Positions 1 through 10,852 of a DNA stretch of 64,000 bases are shown piece after piece (the stretch's first letter is position 1; every line of letters begins with the position of its first letter). Source of the DNA: Spongospora subterranea. Taxonomy: Eukaryota; Endomyxa; Phytomyxea; Plasmodiophorida; Plasmodiophoridae. Both the position numbers and the translations under genes were made by a program. The notes beneath the pieces are model-generated. The model was given only the letters and a program-made list of their open reading frames with translations, made no database searches and had not been told where the DNA came from. The stretch covers positions 1-64,000 of the forward strand of contig OUQQ01000030.1 of assembly GCA_900404475.1 (NCBI GenBank), written 5' to 3'.

Positions 1-137
1 ACGCAAAATTCTTATGGGTGGTACAGGACCATGTGTGGTATAAATCCCCGTGATCTACGGTAGGTTGATTAATATTGGGTTTGCTCCAGATTTGAATAAA
101 TAAAACTTTGATATATAGTATTTTTATTCAGCTTTTT

Positions 138-2583
138 TTATTCAGCCTTGTTAAGAGCAAATTCCACTTTTTTACTTCCATGAACATAAGCTCTACTCTC
201 TTCTTCCCCAACGTCGACCGATTCAGGTTCGGCGACATCAATCGAGAGCTTTTGGGTGGTGACACCACCATAAGCACCGGATTTTGAATCCATGACAACA
301 TAATGTCGACCAGTCTTGGACGTTGCATCTCTGTGATAGGTTTAAGTTGCGACCAAAAGAATTGTTTTAACAACGTACTTTAACCGCTGAGTGCTACTGA
401 CTGCCTTTCCACTAATTGCTTCTTGGCGCTTCAATTGTTGGCCAAGCTCTTTCAATACCTTTTCTCTCTTTTTTGCACCAGGACGATGACCATGAAAGCG
501 ATAAGACAGCTCTCTAAACGCAGCTTTTTGTGTCATCGAACGACCAAACTCATCAACACGATCAAGTCGAACATGAGGTAAAGGATCCTGAACTGTAAAT
601 CAGTTTCATCAGTCAAGAAATGACGAAAATGTCACCTTATATTCTTCAGAACGGCCGTCCCTCGACCGCCCTCCAACCAGTGGATGGAGAGCTTTTGGAT
701 TTGCCAATCCACGGCTACGAATCAAACGCAGAGCGCCACTAATACCACCGTCAACGCTGGAAACATCTTTCATGAAAGTTAAATCCTATGACATTGGATA
801 TACATAAACATGCAACAGCGTCCAAATTTGACTGAATGATTATTACTTCTTCGTCTGATGGTTCACTACTCTCTTCTTGTTTGACAGATGCCTGTGGACC
901 GCGATCAATGCCATCGATATCCATCGCATCTTCATCAGATGATTCAGTGACTTCTTCTGCCGGTTCCACTGTCGGGACAACGACCTCGGCTTTGACAGCG
1001 GTAGGTTGCCTGGCTTCTTGAGCATTAGCTCGAACATTGATCATAAAATCTGAGGCAGCAGAGAATATAATGCCATCGTTATCACTAAAAAAGATGGTTA
1101 TTTTACTTAGTTACGCCCCCATCCGCGAAAATACCTTTCCGTGATGACAGCAGCGGAAATTTTGGCGGTCGGCAACTTGGATTGTACAGTTTGATCATGT
1201 ACTTGCTTTTCAAGTTGCCGGTTCCGTTGCGCTGACCGGTTGGCTCTTGCAAGAGTTTCTTGCAAGACCAAACCTTCATCGGCGTCTTCAGGAACGTACG
1301 TGGCACTATCTAACAATGTATGCGACTTTGAATCGGATTTCGCAATCGCTCTCTAAAGTGCCGAATTAAGTTTTCACAGTAGCGCTATAAATACGTAGCA
1401 ATGACCTCAAATTTCTCTCGTTTCAGCTTCATTTCTAAATTAGCCGCTGCAATTCTAGCTTTAACCGTCGTCTTTGATGTTTCACGGCTTCCATGATCAG
1501 CACTGATGCTACCAGAGTCGATACTCGCCTATATTGGGCAAAATTTACTTCTGGTGTAGAGAAAAAGGATAACGGTACGTACATGATCAGTCCTGGGAGC
1601 TTTAACCTTCTTTCTGATTTTACGAGCTAAAGTGCTCTTCTTGGAAGTAGCAAGTTCTTCCTTCGAGTAGAAATCATTCGATGCAGGCCGACTACTACTT
1701 GATCCGAAATCGTACCTGATCTTATTTGTCGCCAATGATCCGGCCAACTTGGCACGAATAGAAGCGGCTTTGTTAATCACGCTGCCTAAAAATGTTGTAA
1801 ACAATTTATAACACTGCATGCAGTATACAACGTACCAGAGCTTGTTAGTACCATACCACCCTTTTTAGCATCAAGTTCGTCTTTGATTTCATCGTATTTT
1901 TCCAAAACATGTATTTCCCCGGTTTCCTCATTCTCAGACCTCAGTCTTTTGGCCTTTCTATCAAGGTTTCTTTGAACAATTTTATCCTTGACGATATCCA
2001 GGTTTTCAAGCTCATCATCATCGGCGTCGCCATCCTCATCGCCTAATGAGCACATCAAAACATGAAGCGTATTCACTCATAAATATACCTATTCGGCGGT
2101 CTTTTAGCGTCAGAATAACAGTTTCTCCTTCGTTAAATTCATCAGCATCGTGCCTAATTCGCAAATCTGCTCCAGCGCCGGTTGTTTGCGAAAATGTCCT
2201 TTTTTTAGGCAATTCTGGGGCTTTAGGAGGTCCCTGGTTTGCGTGAGAGTTAATATAAGATTAGAGTTAACCTCAGAATTGCAGACCTTTGCTTTTAAGG
2301 AACTGATCCAATCAGTGGCAGAAGATGATCCTATATCTTCATGCAGTTCAGATATAGTCTTTCCCTTGATAGCTTCATTGTACAGCCGTGTTTCTTTATG
2401 TGCTAACACTCTCATGGCGGCTTGTTTGATGTCCTCCTGCTCCTGTTTCGCAGCATTCAATTCCTTGGCGGCATCCACTGCAGCCCGTTCATGGGCATCT
2501 TCCGATTGATCCTCAATGGGATCCATACCCAACCGCGATCTCATAGCGTTGGTGGCCGCGACTGATATGGATCGACCCGCCAT
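138..2583 (-). CDS. SNU66: SNU66/SART1, U4/U6.U5 tri-snRNP component
   Basis: Core spliceosome protein that helps hold the tri-snRNP together in the nucleus. The reading starts MAGRSISVAATNAM at 2583, is acidic and charged, and reaches the family signature EFNEGETVILTLKDRR near 2130, which matches FREGETMILTLKDK of human SART1. The C-terminal part contains AAFRELSYRFHGHRPGAKK (about 490-530), equivalent to EAFRQLSHRFHGKGSGKMK of SART1. The last exon ends in a region with RHYVVMDSKSGAYGG and stops at 138-140. Several short introns interrupt it, for example one just after WISSLKAK near 2250. The acidic and KR-rich stretches in the middle are typical of the family. Identity is firm; the internal exon boundaries are approximate. 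Confidence 0.9.
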
Positions 2584-2689
2584 CGTCCAGTTCTGCAATG
2601 ACTGAAAATAGCACAACTTCCTTGATAGTACAAATCGGCAATAATCAACATACAATGCCGACACCAACACCCAACAGGTCGCGAATACA

Positions 2690-3230
2690 AAACTCCGTGG
2701 GCTACATAGTGTCTCGTAGTGTCGTTGGCGAAATCAAGAACTACTGTACTGTAAACTGCTGCGCGCATCAGATATTCTGTCACCAGTGATCGGGACGCAA
2801 TGGGCGTTGAAATTTCCCAACACAGCCATAACACGGGTTGGAAAGTCATTAGCCGCTTGCCCAGTTTATTTTTGGCAGATTTTGAATTTGAGTTGAGATC
2901 GCCTTCCAGTTACTTGTCCTTTGCAACTATCAGAAAATTCTCTTCAAAATAAGGCAAACGACATCGCCGAATATTCAACAGAGTATCCCGTACGAGTTCT
3001 GCTTCTGTTGAATCACTTGCAAAAAACAAGTGGAAAGCGACGGCAACTCAAATTCAATTTCCAAAGATAAACTGGCCAAGCGGCTAATGAGTTTTCAAAC
3101 CGTGTTATGGCTGTTATGAGAGATTTTGACGCCTTTCTCTTCCCGATCACTGGTGACAGAATATCTGATGCGCGCAGCAGTTTAGTTCTTGATTTCGCAG
3201 ATGCCACTAGCCTTCGGTATTTGAACAGTT
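2690..3230. repeat. Imperfect inverted duplication (arms about 2690-2928 and 3010-3230)
   Basis: The sequence around 2750-2790 (ctgcgcgcatcagatattct) returns as its reverse complement around 3150-3180, and similarity extends for about 200 bp in each arm with scattered differences and small indels, leaving a spacer of about 90 bp. On the minus strand the right arm keeps an open frame of about 80 codons containing LLRASDILSPVIG; the left arm, read in the corresponding direction, carries stops. The likeliest reading is an inverted duplication of a small coding segment in which one copy has decayed. It fills the gap between SNU66 and RAB28. I do not recognise the peptide. Confidence 0.8.
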
Positions 3231-3326
3231 CTCTTAGCGAATCAGACGTTAACCGAGGTCAGCAATTGGAAAAAAAATTCGTAGAATGACGTTTATTAGG
3301 TGTATAAAGTTTACAAATATACTAAT

Positions 3327-4158
3327 CTATTGAATATTGCATCGACCTTTGCCAGCTTCCAGCTGTACCGGTTTTTCATCAGGATCGTTTTGTTGATAGT
3401 TGATGATCTCCGCTTTAACCACTTTCTATAGGATATAGTATTATAACGTATTCAGATCTGCTCGTAGTTTGGAATACCGTTGCTGTTTCCATCTGGTGTT
3501 TGCTAAGCTTGACCCCTGCCAAATCAGCTGCTATCTTTGTGAAACAAGTATTGATTTGATCTCCTGATTTTGCAGACACCTCCGAGACGTTCATATTGTT
3601 AGCCTCTGCAAATGCTGCTTGGGCACGAGGTTTGACGACTTTCAAATGAATAAGATCCTCTGCAAGGACTGATGAGGGACCAGATGTACTACGAGGACAT
3701 GTTTGATATTACGCTTATTTGCGACGAGATACAGATGTGGAACAGCGGCACCAAATGTTTCTTTGACAATTCCCATCCAATCTTCTAGGTTTTGAAACGA
3801 TTCCAAATTGGATATATCGAAAACAAAGACAACTGCATGTGCACCAAATATATAGGTTTTGATCATTTCGCTGCCGATTGATTGGCCACCGATATCCCAT
3901 ATCTGAAGCGCCACAGTAACCGACCCTATTTTCAACGTTGATCGGCATTATCTCTGATGTTTAGAGTTGCCTACCCAAAATCACCTGCTTTATGAAGAAA
4001 TCCAATCCCACTGTTTGTTTATAGGAGTTGGCGAAATTATCATCAGTAAAGCGTCGGCAAACCGAGGTTTTTCCCACAGCTCCATCCCCTAATACCACTA
4101 CTTTGTATTGGAGTTGAACCTCGGATTCGTCTCCAGAAGAGCTGCTCTCTGAAGGCAT
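3327..4158 (-). CDS. RAB28: RAB28-family small GTPase
   Basis: Small GTPase of the divergent RAB28 clade, which in other eukaryotes acts in endosomal traffic and at the cilium with the BBSome and IFT. The P-loop is GDGAVGKT, followed by YKQTVGLDFF (effector region) and WDIGGQSIG. The doubled Gly in switch II, where most Rabs have WDTAGQE, is the RAB28 hallmark. NKQD (base recognition) is rebuilt by removing an intron near 3650-3705, and SAKSGD follows. The C-terminal exon reads KVVKAEIINYQQ and ends CNIQ, a CaaX-like box like the CAVQ of human RAB28, so farnesylation is expected rather than the usual double geranylgeranylation. The acidic N-terminus MPSESSSSGDESE starts at 4158. Confidence 0.93.
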
Positions 4159-4440
4159 ACCGGCCGTCGTTCTCCTTTGTTTTTACTGGATAACCACTGT
4201 GACTGGATATCTACAAGGGTTTCGGTGTTACTCCCTATTTGAATCGTTTCATCTAATTGCCGCCATTGGTCCATGCTTGCGTCTAACAAGCTTTTGTAGT
4301 CCAGTCATCCTGTAATCGGGTTATTCCAATCTGTTAATCGCGCTGGAAATTGTCAAAACATTCAGAACGCTTCTTTGTCTGCACGTACTTCATTATATGT
4401 ATTGCACTCAGATTGGCGTCAGTTATCTCCATGTAACTAC
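4130..4440 (-). CDS. Possible small coiled-coil protein upstream of RAB28 (unresolved)
   Basis: Two short protein-like stretches are seen on the minus strand. One begins MEITDANLSAIHIMK near 4410-4440. The other, around 4190-4289, reads LLDASMDQWRQLDETIQ and then NTETLVDIQSQW. Joining them needs an intron of about 110-130 nt. The second stretch resembles the conserved end of fungal DASH subunit Dad2 (pattern TExVAxVLxNW), but the resemblance is short. It could equally be the 5' leader of the RAB28 transcript. The exact ends are not resolved. Confidence 0.25.
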
Positions 4441-4527
4441 ATAGGGAGGTGACCCTCTCCAGTTACCGATCAGCATCCTCGTTACCAGCCAGGTATCCTG
4501 TTACACGCTTCCATCCTCCCCCACGTC

Positions 4528-5963
4528 ATGATGAACGCGAACACGCATGGCGTATCGATGAAGCCGACCTCTAATCGAGCATTCGCCAAGATGGGGCAAG
4601 CACGAAGGATTGTGCAGGCACTGGATCGAAATTCCGCTGTGGTGATCCTGGAAAAAAAGTTATTGCAGCGTGTCGTTTTGCGGAGCAGTACAATTCCAAA
4701 AGTTCTAGATGGGGAAGCACAAATCGTTGATATTATGTGTCACATTGTCAACATGATTTCGGTCAAGGAAAGGATTTGCGTCGTCCCTTTAGTTTGCAGA
4801 TTCTGGAATCAGTTGACAAGGTGTAAGAAATATTGGTCGCGGCTTGATTTTCTCGGAATGAGTGTGGCAAAAACCTTTTTGCGACGACAAATGTCTATGA
4901 TTACTATTGCAAGTAGATGTTTGTCTCTTTTCGCTGCTCCTGGTGATGCTGTTGTTGCCCTTCGTTTGGGTGGTTCTAGGACGCAGGCGGAGCTGCGGTT
5001 TTTGATATCGACAAAAAACGATTTTATGAAGCGAATACTAAAGCTCTGCCCGAATCTGGTAGAGCTTTATTTATCGGGAATATCGATTACATCATCGGTG
5101 CTGGCAACAGCTGCAGCTGCCGGGCGATTGAAGCACCTTCACCTCACTGAAACATGTAGTGGAAAACGTGCCCCAATGGAAGGCCTGACAAAAATCATGC
5201 AGCGCTCGCCTGATCTTGAGTCTCTCACGATACCGTCTCAAATAACAAGGACAAGAACATTCTCCCAAATGCATCTGCAATGGATTCGAGATAGTCTTCG
5301 GGAAGCTCGCGGTTGCTTCAACGCAACGATTTTGCTTCGCAAGTTTGAAATTGTGGGTATGGAGACCATAGCTTTCCACAGGTGATTGATTTTTTGAAAT
5401 AGTGCCAAGATAACCATCGTCATCACAACTTGTCGTCTGATGCATTCTGCCGTATCGGCAGCTGGATACCGGAACTAGAAGAATTGTTGGTTCCAATCAT
5501 ACACCTAGACGAGACACTACAACCATTGCGTCCCTTCGTGAGACTGAAGAAGCTACATATTAGAGGATTTGATTCAGGATTGAAATCATCTTCTGAAAGA
5601 AGAGGCTGGCCAATCTCGATAAAAGAGAAGGCGATCTTGTTTTTCGAGCAAATATTGAAAGGATGCCGATATTTAGAAGATTTACATATCGCGTTTGGTC
5701 GAATCATGGAGTTCCCCGATGTATCGACACCCTTATCAAGTTGTGGCCACTTTGCAAACCTCATCCGATTAACCCTGAAGGATGTGAGATTAACTGCCCA
5801 GAAATTGACTTTGTCGAAACGTCCTCATCCGGAAGGACTTGCTCCAAAATTACAACATTTAGATATAGCATCGTGTAGCCTCGATTTGGACTCAATCTGC
5901 CAAATACGACGTGTCATTGCACCCCAGCTATGTAAATGTGTTCAGTACCAAGAGCCAATTTAA
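4528..5963 (+). CDS. F-box-like / leucine-rich repeat protein
   Basis: Probably an SCF ubiquitin-ligase substrate receptor. After a basic N-terminus, residues about 70-115 form an F-box-like helix pair (ISVKERICVVPLVCRFWNQL, then YWSRLDF). Irregular leucine-rich repeats follow: LCPNLVELYLSGISI, AGRLKHLHLTETC, SPDLESLTIPSQI, LRPFVRLKKLHIRGF, CRYLEDLHIAFG, PKLQHLDIASCSL. An intron of 49 nt from gtgggtatgg to gaaatag (about 5354-5402) rejoins the two open frames in phase. The substrate cannot be told. It starts at 4528, where two Met codons are adjacent. It lies head-to-head with RAB28 across about 370 bp. Confidence 0.75.
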
Positions 5964-6058
5964 TTGTCCAGCAATAAAACCTGAAGCAAGATTAAAAAAG
6001 GTCATCATACTACCCATTTGATTAATTGGTTCAGACACTCCACAAAACCATGTAGCGT

Positions 6059-6558
6059 TTATTTTTTCGCTTTTCTTCCTTTTTTGCCTTTTTTTGCTTT
6101 TGTTGCCACTTGTGTCTCTACTGGTGCAACAGCAGACTCAAGACGAGACTTTAATTTAGGGATTTTTGATGCCATTTCAATAAGTAAATCTTGCCCTAAA
6201 ATACACCATAAGTCGCTCGAATATTGACGAAGACAATAATACTCTTCGGAAATTCAGGAAGAATCGGAGAACCATCTTCGTTTTTAAGACAAACACGGAG
6301 CCGACCAACTTGGAAAAAATCTCGGGAATAACACTTACTCTACAGCGAAAACAAGGTGAAAAAAATATGAGACATTAAACTGGGAGGTCGTACTTCTACT
6401 TGATGTGGCAGCTTTAGGAATTTACAGAGTTGGATGCATTCGTGAAGAGTTGGCTTGGAGACGGCTTTCGAAAGAGGAATTTTGCGGCCTTCAGCGATCT
6501 TTTTTGTACTGTCCATGTAAATGGGATATATGATGTTCCATCGACTAACGTCTTGCAT
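6059..6558 (-). CDS. SRP19: SRP19, signal recognition particle 19 kDa subunit
   Basis: Binds helices 6 and 8 of SRP RNA and allows SRP54 loading during SRP assembly. The N-terminal block WNIIYPIYMDSTKKIAEGRK then IPLSKAVSKPTLHE matches the SRP19 signature (human IYPAYLNNKKTIAEGRRIPISKAVENPT). Next come YSRDFFQVGRLRVCLKNEDG and, after an intron near 6195-6240, an IEMASKIPKLKSRL segment. The protein ends in a Lys/Ala/Gly-rich RNA-binding tail (TKAKKGKKGRKAKK). At roughly 130-145 residues it is the normal size. Met at 6558 is preferred because only a few residues precede the conserved tyrosine-rich strand in the family. Confidence 0.92.
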
Positions 6559-6770
6559 CGGTTCGCCGCTTCAAAGAGCAATGATCAGAATATCACGAAA
6601 TACTCCGTCGTTACGACGGCGCAGCCAACGTGCCTGACACTGATGACTGATGAGGCCTTCAATACTGTAGGTATTTATTTCCCAGCTAATTTTATTGGAT
6701 ATTTGCTCTAGAAATTGCTTCATTAGGGTCGTGTATCTGCAAAAAAGTGAGAGAAATCTTACTTTTGAAC

Positions 6771-7246
6771 TCATAAACTCACTGCTTTTGAAATTCTGAG
6801 CCATAATGGCACAGATGTCGGGAAATGTTGCGCTTCCTTGATGCTATCATCTGGGCTCCAAACTGTAATACTGTGAAACTGGCTTTTCGCCTATAAATGT
6901 GGTGAATCTCAGCTGTTATGGATTTTGATTAAATTAACCTTCCATTCCGTGTTCATTCGATCTGATTCAAAACATACACCCATAGAATCATTACTCAGTT
7001 GTAGATTGGTTCCAGTTATCTGTCTTCCTCGGAAGCAGGCGGTTTTCAAACCATCCTCTCTGTCAGAAGGATGAAAAAACTGCCTAAATGCGAAGCAGCC
7101 GTTAGAAGTTGAGCGTTAGTAGTAAAATGACGCAACTTTATGTTCGCTAGTCCATCGTATTCAATCGAACACGGCAGTAAATGTAGGGAAGATTCGGCTA
7201 GGTTAGCTTTAGTACTGATAACGAATCGCCCATCGGCATTGACCAT
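6771..7246 (-). CDS. RNASEH2C: Ribonuclease H2 subunit C (RNASEH2C-like)
   Basis: Non-catalytic subunit of the heterotrimeric RNase H2, which removes ribonucleotides from DNA. The N-terminal strand has LHLLPCSIEYDG, matching LHLLPCEVAVDG of human RNASEH2C. Next comes an exon with FFHPSDREDGLKTACFRGRQ and, after an intron of about 48 nt, FHSITVWSPDD and a C-terminal helix (VPLWLRISKAV), parallel to FSRFTLWGLE...LAAAIHAQV. Removing two introns (near 7085 and 6895-6945) keeps the frame open. A GTG-started extension exists upstream, but ATG at 7246 gives a family-like N-terminus. It lies about 210 bp upstream of SRP19 on the same strand. Confidence 0.85.
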
Positions 7247-7411
7247 GTTGGAATTGGACGTGGCCGCGCCAACCAGAAAAGCGCATGAGACTGTTTGAGT
7301 CACTTGAATGTATATATGTATGATGGTGACAGGCGTTTGATCAAGTCAGGGACGCCAGTTCCCATTGCCCATAGCTCTGGATAAAACAATATCAAGCAAA
7401 ACTGTCGAACA

Positions 7412-8006
7412 ATGACAACAATGCAGGTCTTTATGATTCTTTTCATGATAATTTTTATCGAAAGTAATTCGCAAGAAAGTCCTGTGACGAAATGTGCGGA
7501 AAATGGTCAGATGGGCTTGTGAATCGTGTTGCTTTAAGAAATTCAATGATTACAGGATTCGATGAATCCCTATTGAAATGCAGTACGTGTAATTTGTTGA
7601 AACAAGTTCCTGATGGAGAGGCAATAGTCAAAGAGTGTTTATCCTGTTGTACATCAGATGATGTTGTTGATCAGCCGCTGTATACGTCGGCTTCGTTTGT
7701 CTACTGTTCGTGTAGATTCAGATCCAATCCTGAACTAGCCACGTTCGTACAGTCAATCCCTAAGAAGTTTCCAAGTGTTAAAATTCGTGTATGTGATCTC
7801 ATCTCAGCATTGTTGATGACATGATCATATCAAGAAAGTGATTTTTTACATAGGATGTACGGGGATTCAGCATGTTTATTGAAGTGACCACGAATACAGG
7901 TGAAGTTGAAAAAATTCCTGCTGAATCATGGTCCGTTGATGATATTAGTACATTTCTCTCTGAGAAGGTCGCTCCAAATACCTCCTTAGAAGAACGAGAT
8001 CTGTAA
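7412..8006 (+). CDS. SELENOF: SELENOF (Sep15)-like ER thiol protein, Cys form
   Basis: Secretory-pathway thioredoxin-like protein; in animals SELENOF binds UGGT and takes part in glycoprotein folding quality control. A hydrophobic signal peptide (MQVFMILFMIIFIES) is followed by KCAENGFDESLLKCSTC, rebuilt by removing a 50-nt intron (gtcagatggg...attacag, about 7505-7554). The Cys-rich UGGT-binding domain continues with ECLSCC. The redox motif reads CSC in FVYCSCRF, where human SELENOF has CGU in EVCGULGRF, so selenocysteine is replaced by cysteine. After a second intron (about 7789-7853) come DVRGFSMFIEVTTNTGE and an alpha-helical end. I estimate about 158 residues, close to the 165 of the family. 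Confidence 0.9.
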
Positions 8007-8387
8007 TTTTAAATGAAGTGATATTGTTCTATCCTGCGAATTATTGCTGAGAGATATTCGGAAACATATTAGAGTCAGTTCAGTTGTGTAGCTTTGCCTT
8101 GTTTGTAGCCGGTAAAAACTACACCTGACCCCCCCCTAAAGCATGAAGAATTAAGAAAAAACAAAGAAACCCTAACAAAGCCAAAACTGCGTTATAGCGA
8201 AATCAAACATTTTCCAATCGCGAAACGAGTTGCAGCACAGCGGGTATGGTAAACGGTATGCTTGGTACTCCTATATGCCAGAGCATTTAGCAATCCCGGT
8301 TTTCCACCGGGTACGCTAGCCAGCAGCGATTACCGTAATCCTTGGTCGGATGTACAATACCCTTCACTGAAATGTAATGTACCCCCC

Positions 8388-8924
8388 ATGGATGGTGCGT
8401 CGCGCGTGATACTGTCCACAATTTTGAAACGTCATTATCCCGTCATGCCGCAGAACAATAATCATGTGGCTTGGTCGGCTTTATCGCTAGAAAATATTCG
8501 GAATGACATGGCTCAATTTGCTTCCGACCGAGATTGGGAAAAGTTTCATACGCCAAGGAATGTATTGCTAGCTCTTGTAAGTCGCACTACTACCGGTAGT
8601 CATTCAGTTTACAAAACCTGCAGGTTGGCGAAGTAGGCGAGCTGTCTGAAGTATTCCAGTGGAAAGGCGAATGTCAGGTTGGCCTTCCCGGTTAGTGCAT
8701 CGAAGCTTTTGAGGACGCAATTGACTCTCTGTTCAGAATTTTCTGCTGAAGAAAAAGTGCATTTGGGAGAAGAATTATCTGACGTACTATTGTATTTAGT
8801 CCGCCTCGCAGATCGTTGCAATATTGATCTTTCTGAAGCGGTTCTTGACAAGATAAAAAAGAATGGTATCAAATATCCTATAGAGCTTTCTCGAGGATCA
8901 AATAAAAAATACAACTGTTTATAG
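8388..8924 (+). CDS. DCTPP1: dCTP pyrophosphatase (DCTPP1, MazG-like)
   Basis: All-alpha NTP pyrophosphatase that hydrolyses dCTP and modified dCTP to dCMP and PPi, cleaning the nucleotide pool. The sequence reads MAQFASDRDWEKFHTPRNVL, then VGEVGELSEVFQWKGE, which supplies the E..E..E metal-binding helix; EELSDVLLYLVRLADRCNID supplies the ExxD helix. The end, YPIELSRGSNKKY, matches YPAHLARSSSRKY of human DCTPP1. Two introns (about 8578-8623 and 8691-8736) are needed. ATG at 8388 is used; the frame is open further upstream without an ATG, so an additional 5' exon is possible. Confidence 0.92.
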
Positions 8925-8998
8925 TTGTTAAGACTTTCGGGTTGATAGATGCTCAACCGATTTTTTTATTCATATATAACGTTGGGGATGTGTATTGT

Positions 8999-10435
8999 CT
9001 AGCTGGGAAGTGGGGAAGCATACATTAAAAACCGCCACAGCATTTGCCTCAACGATTGTTCTCCAACAGGCTCGAGACTAGGCAGGTGACCTCCTAGATT
9101 GGCGTATGCCTGACAAAGTTCGGCAATGGAACGCTCTTGTATGGACTGTTCAGTAAGCCCTATCGAATTGATGAACAATCTCCAACACGAAGCTCGATAG
9201 CTTTTGACTCCTAAGCGATGCTGGTCACCGATGGATCGAAAACTATGGAATATCTACTGACCCAGTTCGTATATTCGTTGGTCGCGTTCTCTCCAGTCTT
9301 TGAACACGTCAATGAATCTGAGCCCTTGTTCATGAGCTCTCGCAAGACAGTTTTCTAAACGATGACTTCTTCGTGCCAGATTTGCTTGATGGAGAACGCT
9401 CTGGTTCCCAACAAACCGCTTAAAAAACGTACAGCAGTAAACTTTAGATTACCTGAGCTTCTCTTTCCTTATAGTCAACCAATTCTTTCGATGATAAACA
9501 CCGAGGGATTTGGTTTTTTAAGCTAAGTGATGGTACTGGAGCTTGAGTAACTAATAGCCGGCATACTGGACCTATCAAAGCGGTATTCAGGACTGATGAA
9601 GTCGATGTCAACATATTACATTGGCCGTTCAAAGACAGGCAAGATTCAATGCATGAACGACAGAATGAATGGGCGCATTGCATTGTGACAGGATCGATGA
9701 AAGGCTCAAGACAAACACTAATATCGAATATTGGCGGCAAGTTTCCAGTTGAAAATTCACTATGCACCGCTTTTACCTGCAAGTTAATTCATGAAGAACG
9801 TCGCGCCTCCTCGCCCGGTGAGGTTTGATGCTGCCCGGAGACGTCTCCCTTTTCCTCTTCTTCCTTCCTGAACCACAATTATCTCTTCTAGTACACTCTC
9901 CAGGTTTGCTTTGTGCTATCATGAAGAAAAATCAGAGCGTTTGCAATAGTGCCTTAGAGTTTTACTAACTGGAATTATTCTCAGCATGTGATCCTCCATT
10001 GTCACTGGGCAATGGCACGAAGGTATATACGTAATGGCTCGACTTCGAAGCAACATCTCCAAAAGAAACTGCGAGAAGCTCGAATTCGCAAACATTTTAT
10101 CATAAGCCAAACCGACCGATATCATTTACGTGTAATGTCTGCCGTTGACACTGAACATCGTTCACGAAAATGCCGTTTGTACTATCGAGATCTTCAACAA
10201 CCCAGTGGCCATCTTCGAGTAATATTCGGGCATGGCTACGCGATAAGCGGCTAGATGATCCTAGCATGACATGGGAATGACGTAATGTTCTACCCATGAT
10301 TATGCCGTGCAATGCCAAGGAAGCCTGCAGGCCTATATTCAGCCGATCTTCCCCGCTGATGTGCTTGAGGCACATTGAAGTCGGCGGCAAGGCTATAGAC
10401 GGCGACACAATCCTTGATAGCGCTCCAATGCCCAT
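8999..10435 (-). CDS. FHA-RING E3 ubiquitin ligase (CHFR/RNF8/Dma-like)
   Basis: Phosphothreonine-reading ubiquitin ligase. The N-terminal FHA domain (residues about 25-110) shows GRTLRHSHVMLG, SSSRLSRSHARI and LEDLDSTNG-type text (VVEDLDSTNGIFVND), i.e. the Arg, Ser-Arg-x-His and Asn phosphopeptide-binding positions. The RING is complete once introns are removed: TCSVCLEPF, CAHSFCRSC and CPVCRLL, giving C-x2-C, C-x-H-x2-C-x2-C and C-x2-C. The exon joins near 9720-9785 and 9590-9635 restore the first and last Cys pairs. The C-terminal part (residues after the RING, 8999-9440) is helical, with LARRSHRLENCLARAHEQG and a second segment HRLGVKSYRASCWRLF, and is unlike the PBZ finger of CHFR. A checkpoint or DNA-damage role is inferred from domain order only. 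Confidence 0.85.
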
Positions 10436-10852
10436 TGATAACTGCGCTAATACGTAAAGCTAGCCAAGTGTGACGGTCTTAATGTGATCATACTTGACAC
10501 TACACAAGGTAGTACGGCAGCATGACAGCACTACCCATTTTTACGATACAGCCAATTTCAAGTATATTTGGTAGTACTAGTATTTAACAAGGCACATTAA
10601 GAACACACAAAGCCAGGCATGACCTCTGCGGTCAGGAAAACCCTACTACGTAGCGAAAAAATCGGAAGTAAACTGCCATGAGGTTGGTAAAAGACATTCT
10701 ATATCATACAGAGATCGGGAAATCGTCCGAACAATTTCATTTGCGAAAGACGAAAATGTAGAGTCGAAAGACCCTATCTGACCGCCGTGTAGAATCAGTT
10801 CTGGGTCACGGGGATTTGCCTTGATCATTGTCGTTGCGGCTACCCTCTGAAA
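10436..10852. other. Intergenic gap with one small minus-strand ORF
   Basis: This is the shared 5' region of the FHA-RING gene (minus) and TSR3 (plus). A minus-strand ORF at 10646-10832 (ATG, 62 codons) reads MIKANPRDPELILHGGQIG and ends SDFFAT. Its composition is protein-like but I do not recognise it, and upstream it is open into TSR3. The remaining sequence shows no clear feature. Confidence 0.35.
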
